Shown piece after piece: positions 58,853 to 64,000 of a stretch of 64,000 bases of DNA (its first letter is position 1; every line of letters begins with the position of its first letter). Under the pieces are notes generated by a model that saw only the letters and a program-made list of their open reading frames with translations, ran no database searches and had not been told where the DNA came from. The position numbers and the translations under genes are program-made. The DNA comes from Antilocapra americana (taxonomy: Eukaryota; Chordata; Mammalia; Artiodactyla; Antilocapridae), in contig ML664199.1 in the NCBI GenBank assembly GCA_007570785.1, positions 17,512,523 through 17,576,522 on the forward strand, given 5' to 3'.

Positions 58853-59217
58853 ACTCTCATATCCATCCTTGACCAAGCAAATATTTGGATGGGTGGATGG
58901 ATGAACCAATGTCTGGAAATATGAAATAATGCAAATGGGCGAGCCCAGTCCAGGCATTGAAGTGCTGCTTACATGAATTCCCATCACTGGAAGGATACTT
59001 GTTTTTACAGTGGGGTGTTTATTCATGGTAGACTTCCTAGTGTGACATGGGGATTGAAGAGGACCTAACTCCATGTCCCTGTGCTGTGGATGGCATGACA
59101 CTCCATTTTTTTGTGGAATGGTAGAATATAAATAAAGCTTCTTTTCCCCATGAAACAGTTTGTGCTAATGTAAAATACATAGGAGAATCAGTGACCTGGA
59201 ATGAAACTTTTTTGCAG
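58853..59217. other. Unassigned sequence
   Basis: Contains a short ggatgggtggatggatga stretch near 58888. Nothing else recognised. Confidence 0.4.
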
Positions 59218-59426
59218 CATTCTTGAGAGTCCCTTGAATAGCAAGAAGATCAAACCAGTCAATCCTAAAGGAAACCAACCCAGACTGTTTACTGGAAGGA
59301 CTAATGCTGAAGCTGAAGCTCTGATACTTTGGCTACCTGATGCAAAAAGTCGACTCGCTGGAAAAGACTGAAGGCAGGAGGCAACAAGGGCAACAGAGGA
59401 TGAGATGGTTGGCATCAACAACTCAA
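59218..59426 (+). mobile_element. BovB LINE fragment, diverged
   Basis: Forward: cattcttgagagtcccttga, agatcaaaccagtcaatcct, ggactaatgctgaagctgaa and acagaggatgagatggttgg. Internal short deletions and both ends lost; older-looking than the other BovB copies. Confidence 0.85.
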
Positions 59427-59428
59427 GA

Positions 59429-59556
59429 ATAATGGAGTGGGTTGCTATTTTCTTCTTCAGGGGAATCTTCCTGACTCAGGGATTGAACCCATGTCTCTTG
59501 TGTCTCCTGCATTTGCAGGTGGATTCTTTACCACTAGCACCACTTGGGAAGCCCCA
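59429..59556 (-). mobile_element. Bov-tA SINE, tail-less
   Basis: Reverse: gaataatggagtgggttgct, then cctgactcagggattgaacc and ccactagcaccacttgggaa. It abuts the BovB fragment. Confidence 0.88.
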
Positions 59557-59639
59557 GGTGGTATTGGGGAACGTTGGTTTATGACATTATATAAGATTCA
59601 TGTGTGCACCATATTGCTACCTCTGTATACCCTACAGTG

Positions 59640-59767
59640 TGCTGCTGCTAAGTCACTTCAGTTGTGTCCTACTCTCTGCGACCCCGTGGACTGCAGCCTA
59701 CCAGGCTCTGCCATCCATGGGATTTTCCAGGCAAGAGTACTGGAGTGGGGTGCCATTGCTTTCTCTA
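59640..59767 (-). mobile_element. Bov-A SINE monomer
   Basis: Reverse: gtgctgctgctaagtcactt to agtggggtgccattgctttc. One unit, with no tRNA-like head. Confidence 0.92.
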
Positions 59768-59774
59768 CCCCTAC

Positions 59775-60590
59775 AAAAATTTAGTTTCCATCCATTACCA
59801 TACAGTTGATAACTTTTACCCATTTTGCTCTTCCCCCCTGCCCCATCCCTGTATCTACCTGTTTTTTTTTCTGTTTGATTTGTATATTCATTTTGTTTTT
59901 GTTTTTTCATATTCCACATGTGAGTTAAAGCATATACTATATGTCTGTCTCAGTCTAAATTATTTCAACTAGTATACTCTCAAGGTCCATCCATGTTGTT
60001 GGAAATAGCAAGATTTCATCTTTTTATGACTGAGTGCTATTCCATTGTGTGTGTGTGTATGACATCTTTTAATCCATTCATTTATTGGTGGGCACTTCAG
60101 TTGTTTCCATATCTTGGCTATTGTATATAATGTTTTAACGAACATTTAGTGTATATATCTTTTCAAATTAGTGTTTTCATTTTCTTTGCATAAATACTCA
60201 GAAGTGGGATAGCTGGATCATATGGTAGCCCTGTTATTCATTTTTTGAGGAATCTCCATATCGTTTTCCATAGCAGCTATACCAATTTATATTCCCATCG
60301 ACAATGTGTAAGTTTCTCTTTTCTCCACATCCTTGCCAGCACTTATTATTTCTTGCCTTTTTGATAAGTCATTCTAACAGGCTTGAGATGATTTATGCTT
60401 GTGGTTTTGACTTGCATTTTCCCTAATAATTAGTGATGCTGAACATCTTTTCATGTGCTTGTTGGCTATCTGTATGTCTTCCTTGGAAAAATATCTAATC
60501 AACTCTGTCCACTTCTATTGTTTTTTGTTGTTGAGTTGCATGAGGTCTTTATATATTTTGGATATTAATCCCTTACTGGTGGATAGCAGT
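59775..60590 (-). mobile_element. L1 3'-UTR and ORF2 end
   Basis: Reverse L1: tacagttgataacttttacc, caaggtccatccatgttgtt, attcccatcgacaatgtgta, cttgctggctat-type text (tcatgtgcttgttggctatc) and cttactggtggatagcagtc. Decayed; frames not functional. Confidence 0.82.
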
Positions 60591-60861
60591 CTTGTGAGAG
60601 CCCAGTCATCCCTGGTTGCTCTCCCTCTCTTTTCTTGTGGCACAGCAGAGTCCACCCTGCCACTGGTCCTTGTCCTCAGAGCCAAGGGGCTCCGAATCTT
60701 GTCTCCTAAAAGCAGAGGAGCTAGGCACTTGCACAGCACTTTCTTATGGAAATCACCTCTTCAGCACCATAATTTAGATCCACATGAAAAATTTTCTCAT
60801 CCTGGCCCCTTCTGCCTGGCCTCTTGGTTCACAGACTCTCACTTTACTATAAGGCTCTGTA
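60591..60861. other. Unassigned sequence
   Basis: GC-richer interval with the wording of no repeat I can name. Part of a 152-codon open frame (60453-60911) that starts inside the L1 and so is not a gene. Confidence 0.4.
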
Positions 60862-61072
60862 GGGTTTCCCAGGTAGCTCAGATCATAAGTAGTCTGCCTG
60901 CAGTGCAGTAGACTTGGGTTGGATCCCTGGGTTGGGAAGACCCCTTGGAGAAGGAGATGGCTCCTTACTCCAGTATGCTTGCCCGGAGAATCCCTTGGAG
61001 AGAGGAGACTGGAGGGCTGTGGTCCTTAGGGTCGCAGAGTCGGACACGACTGTAGCAACTAAGCAAACATGC
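60862..61072 (+). mobile_element. Bov-tA SINE
   Basis: Head gggtttcccaggtagctcag, B-box-like gggttggatccctgggttgg, tail gtcggacacgactgtagcaa. Confidence 0.92.
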
Positions 61073-61639
61073 ATAGATGGTTTGACCAAGCTGGTTAGGG
61101 AATTGGTAAGTCGAAGGTTACCTCTGCATGGTGAAAAAACCAAAACAAGTTAAGATTATGATTTTAAGGCACTCACAAAATTGCATGATTCTGTAATTTT
61201 AAGGAATCAAAACTGGTCACCTTTCCATTTAGATGACTATCCCCCTAGAAGAAATACTTCCAAGGTTCTCCTCATGTTGGAGCATTATATAATCTCATGA
61301 AACAACAGCTGGTTGCTTATCCCAGCGGTTCTGACTCTCTAGTCGTGAAAGGAGCACCATCTGAAGTGTTTAATGTAGACCACTTTGAGGAAGCAGAAAT
61401 GATGAAATCACTTTGAATTCAACAGTAGAACAAACAGGCCATTTAATGCAGCCTTGAAATCTTGTGGCTCAGTTGACAGGATGTGACACAGTTGTCAGGC
61501 TTGCTTTCCACCTTCCAGATTCTTTGATAATGTAAACTAGCAAATTACGACCTACTCAGAAAATAACTGCCTGCTATGATACAATAGAGGTAGAATATTC
61601 CAAGAACAAGACAAAGGTATAGTAACATTTTGCCATCTG
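61073..61639. other. Unassigned sequence
   Basis: No repeat or gene recognised. Confidence 0.4.
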
Positions 61640-62020
61640 GCGAAGCCACTAGACCAGATGGATTCACTAATGACTTCTCTGAAGTATTTAAGTAGACCTT
61701 ACTAAAACACATGACTGGCATATTTAATTATCCTAAATTAACAGGACTTCTGCCAAATATAACCTGCAATGCTTGAGTCATGTTCCTTACTTAAAGAAGA
61801 AAAAAGAGATGAATAGCTCCAGAAAGCTGGGTTTTGTACAGACCCCTTTCATTAGTCAGCCTTCTCATTACCAAATTGGTGTGTTACAGTCTTAAAGCCT
61901 TATTTCTCATTTTTCAGAGAATGAATTGTAAGAATAACCATGCTGATCAAATTCATTTTATCAGTGACAATTATATTTGATGAGAACATCTGGGGGTTGA
62001 TAAATCTGATATAGTCACCA
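61640..62020 (+). mobile_element. Probable ancient LINE RT remnant (L1-like)
   Basis: Forward translation of about 61650-61690 gives RPDGFTNDFSEVFK, like the PDGFT box of L1 ORF2, and about 61935-61980 gives DQIHFISDN, like the DQxGFIxxRxxxDN box further on. Stops and frameshifts separate the pieces. Spacing fits L1 ORF2, but the match is weak. Confidence 0.45.
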
Positions 62021-62271
62021 GACATCCCTTCCTACTTCCTGCCTGTGGAAGCCTTCTCAACTACCAGATGCTGTCTTTTTTGCATAAGTTAATCAATTTT
62101 TATTTCTCTGTAACTATTTTCTTGTTTTTATCTGTTTTAATTTCTATGTTTATATCAAAGAAATATTGAAACACAAATAAGAAATTACAGAAGGCCTTAT
62201 AATGAAGAGTTGCTCCTGCTCCACCCTTCCACATCCCCAATGCAGTTTCAAAAAGAACACTTTTAATTCTT
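62021..62271. other. Unassigned sequence
   Basis: Nothing recognised. Confidence 0.4.
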
Positions 62272-62388
62272 TTTTATTGTTATAGTTTATTTTTAATTGG
62301 AGGATAATTGCTTTACAATACTGTGTTGGTTTCTGCCATACCTCAATATGAATTAGCCATAGGTGTATATACGTCCCCTCCCTCTTGA
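62272..62388 (-). mobile_element. L1 3'-end stub
   Basis: Reverse: tttttaattggaggataatt, gctttacaatactgtgttgg and ctcaatatgaattagccata. Only about 115 bp of the 3'-UTR is retained. Confidence 0.85.
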
Positions 62389-62464
62389 CAGTTTTAAATC
62401 TTATGACTGTTGTTTCTGGTGATTACCTGTACATTGCTAAACAATATTAATTGTTATTTCTTTG

Positions 62465-62781
62465 TATTTTAAATAATTATTTATGGCTGTGCTGGGTCTT
62501 CACTGATACATAGGCTTTTCTCTAGTTGGGGCGAGTGGGGCTAGTCTAGTTATGGTGCACAAGCTTCTTATTGTGGTGGCTTCTCTTGCTGTGAAGCAGG
62601 GGCTCTAGGGCAGGTGGGCTTCAGTAGTTGTGGCTCCCAGGCTCTAGAGCACAGGCTCAGTAGTTGTGGCTCGTGGGCTTAGTTGCTCTGCAGCATGTGG
62701 GATCTTCTCAGATCAGGAATCGAGCCTGTGTCTCCTGCACTGGCAGGTGTATTCTTTACCACTGAGCCACCAGGAAAGCTC
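62465..62781 (-). mobile_element. CHR-type tRNA-derived SINE, full length
   Basis: Reverse: tatggctgtgctgggtcttc to accactgagccaccaggaaa. Very similar in plan to the copy at 17203-17522. Confidence 0.88.
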
Positions 62782-62879
62782 TAATTGCTTTTTCTTGGTT
62801 TATCTGTTTAAAACATGATCAACTTCCTTTCAAGACGCATGAAGATGGAGCTTATATATGCTATTCTTACATCCCATCT

Positions 62880-64000
62880 CATGTCCTCCTCAGAGAGTTC
62901 CTATTTTTAATTCTGTTATCATTTGCCTTTGTAACTTTTATATTTTTGTACTTTTATTTTTGGAGTCATCAACAATAGACAGTGTCTTTTGGCTCCTAAC
63001 TTTGTATGATGAAGATATTTAGTGACATTGAACGCTCCAGGATTCTTTCACTCAGTATAATATTTTTGAGATTCATCCATGTTATTGTGTGTATCAGTAC
63101 TTAGTTCATTCCTTTTTTATTGCTGAAAATGGTTCCATTGTATATATAATAATTTGTTTATCCATTTACCTGTAGATGAATATTTGAGTTATTCCCAATG
63201 TTTGGCTATTATAAATACAGCAGCTATGAATATTTGTACATAAGTCTTTATTTAGAGATGTTTTATTTCTCTTGGGTAAATATCTAGGAGTGGCATTGTT
63301 AGGTCATATGATAACTATATGTTTAACTTTATAAGAAACTGTCAAACTACTTTCCAAAGTGACTTATTATCTTACATCCCCATCAGCAATGTGTGTGCAT
63401 TCCAGCTATTCTGTATCCTCAGCAACTCTTGGTATTGTCAGCCTTTTCCATTTTAGCTGTCTTTGACAGTATTTAAAGTGTTTGGGCTGCATTTTAAGTT
63501 GGGTTGTCTTCTTACTATTGAAATGTAAGCATTCTTTTTATGTACCAGGTACAAGTTCTTTGATAATTTTCTTTACCTTATAGCTTCATTTTTCATTTTC
63601 CTAATGGTGTCTTTAAAAGAGCATAAGCTTTAATTTTGAAGTCCAATTTATCAATTGTTTTCTTTTACGGCTAATGTTTTCTATTTATTCTCTTAAAAAA
63701 TGATTGTCTTTCAAAGGTCAAAAAGGTTTTCATATGTGTTTTTATATCAGTTGTATGGTTTTAGTTCTTCCATTTAGATCTCTGGTCATTTAAGATAATA
63801 TTTGTGAATGATGAGAGTTAAGTGCTGAGGTTTATTTTTTTTCTATGTGGATGTCCAGTTGTTTTAGTTTAAAAGAATGGATCTTTCCCCTTTAAGTTAC
63901 CTTAATGCTTTCATTGGAAGTTAACTGACCGGACAAATATAAGTCTATTGATGGACTCAGTTTTGTTCCATCAATCTATATGTCTGTCCTTATGCCAATA
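62880..64000 (-). mobile_element. Ancient L1 3'-UTR/ORF2, runs off the window
   Basis: Reverse L1 text: cactcagtataatatttttg, cttgggtaaatatctaggag, ctactttccaaagtgactta, tgtgcattccagctattctg and ttcatatgtgtttttatatc, up to the last base, where ttctatgtggatgtccagtt marks ORF2. Old and without usable frames. Confidence 0.8.

Noticed and set aside
60453..60911. 152-codon plus-strand open frame
   Set aside because: It starts in reverse L1 sequence and ends in a Bov-tA SINE, with a short unassigned middle. No product is recognisable.
1..64000. CRISPR array, prophage, bacterial operon or insertion sequence
   Set aside because: No regularly spaced direct repeats, no gene-dense coding, no bacterial ribosome sites. 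The whole repeat content is that of a ruminant nuclear genome.

Overview
The window is mammalian nuclear DNA from a ruminant (cattle, sheep, goat or a close relative; the species cannot be fixed from this sequence). The evidence is the repeats: many Bov-tA and Bov-A SINEs, nine or so pieces of the BovB (RTE-type) LINE, CHR-type tRNA-Glu SINEs of the cetartiodactyls, and ruminant L1 3' ends. Older mammalian repeats (L2, MIR, L1M, a Tigger DNA transposon, MaLR-type LTR pieces) lie beneath them. I found no protein-coding exon, RNA gene, CpG island or bacterial or phage gene that I can support. The window is best read as intergenic or deep intronic DNA.

Layout. 0-10 kb: scattered SINEs, two minus-strand L1 3'-UTR blocks and long unassigned stretches, including a candidate conserved non-coding element near 4.3-4.9 kb. 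10-17 kb: two L2 blocks, MIRs and a 502-bp Tigger-like element with terminal inverted repeats. 17-24 kb: three broken L1 copies split by CHR, Bov-A and Bov-tA insertions and by microsatellites. 24-31 kb: a BovB 3' piece carrying a nested Bov-A, then a young 5'-truncated L1 with a 15-bp target-site duplication. 31.5-34.9 kb: a nearly full-length but dead BovB, with endonuclease and reverse-transcriptase regions still recognisable. 35-45 kb: two more young L1 3' ends, one with a 5' inversion, and many SINEs. 45-50 kb: three minus-strand BovB pieces, one fused to a tRNA-like SINE head, and two MaLR-like LTR fragments. 50-64 kb: MIRs, old L1 tracts, another BovB of about 1.45 kb, SINE clusters and a terminal minus-strand L1 that runs off the window.

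The elements are linked by retrotransposition. Bov-A and Bov-tA SINEs carry BovB-derived sequence and are thought to be mobilised by the BovB machinery, while CHR SINEs are generally attributed to L1. The only large reading frame of biological meaning is the broken BovB polyprotein at 31.8-34.9 kb. Its RT active-site YADD box has become YANN, so it is catalytically dead apart from its stops and frameshifts. The most interesting items are structural: a tRNA-head/BovB chimera that seems to have inserted as one unit, an L1 with a 5' inversion, a repeated two-headed Bov-tA architecture, and several unique AT-rich blocks that look like conserved regulatory DNA and need an alignment to test.
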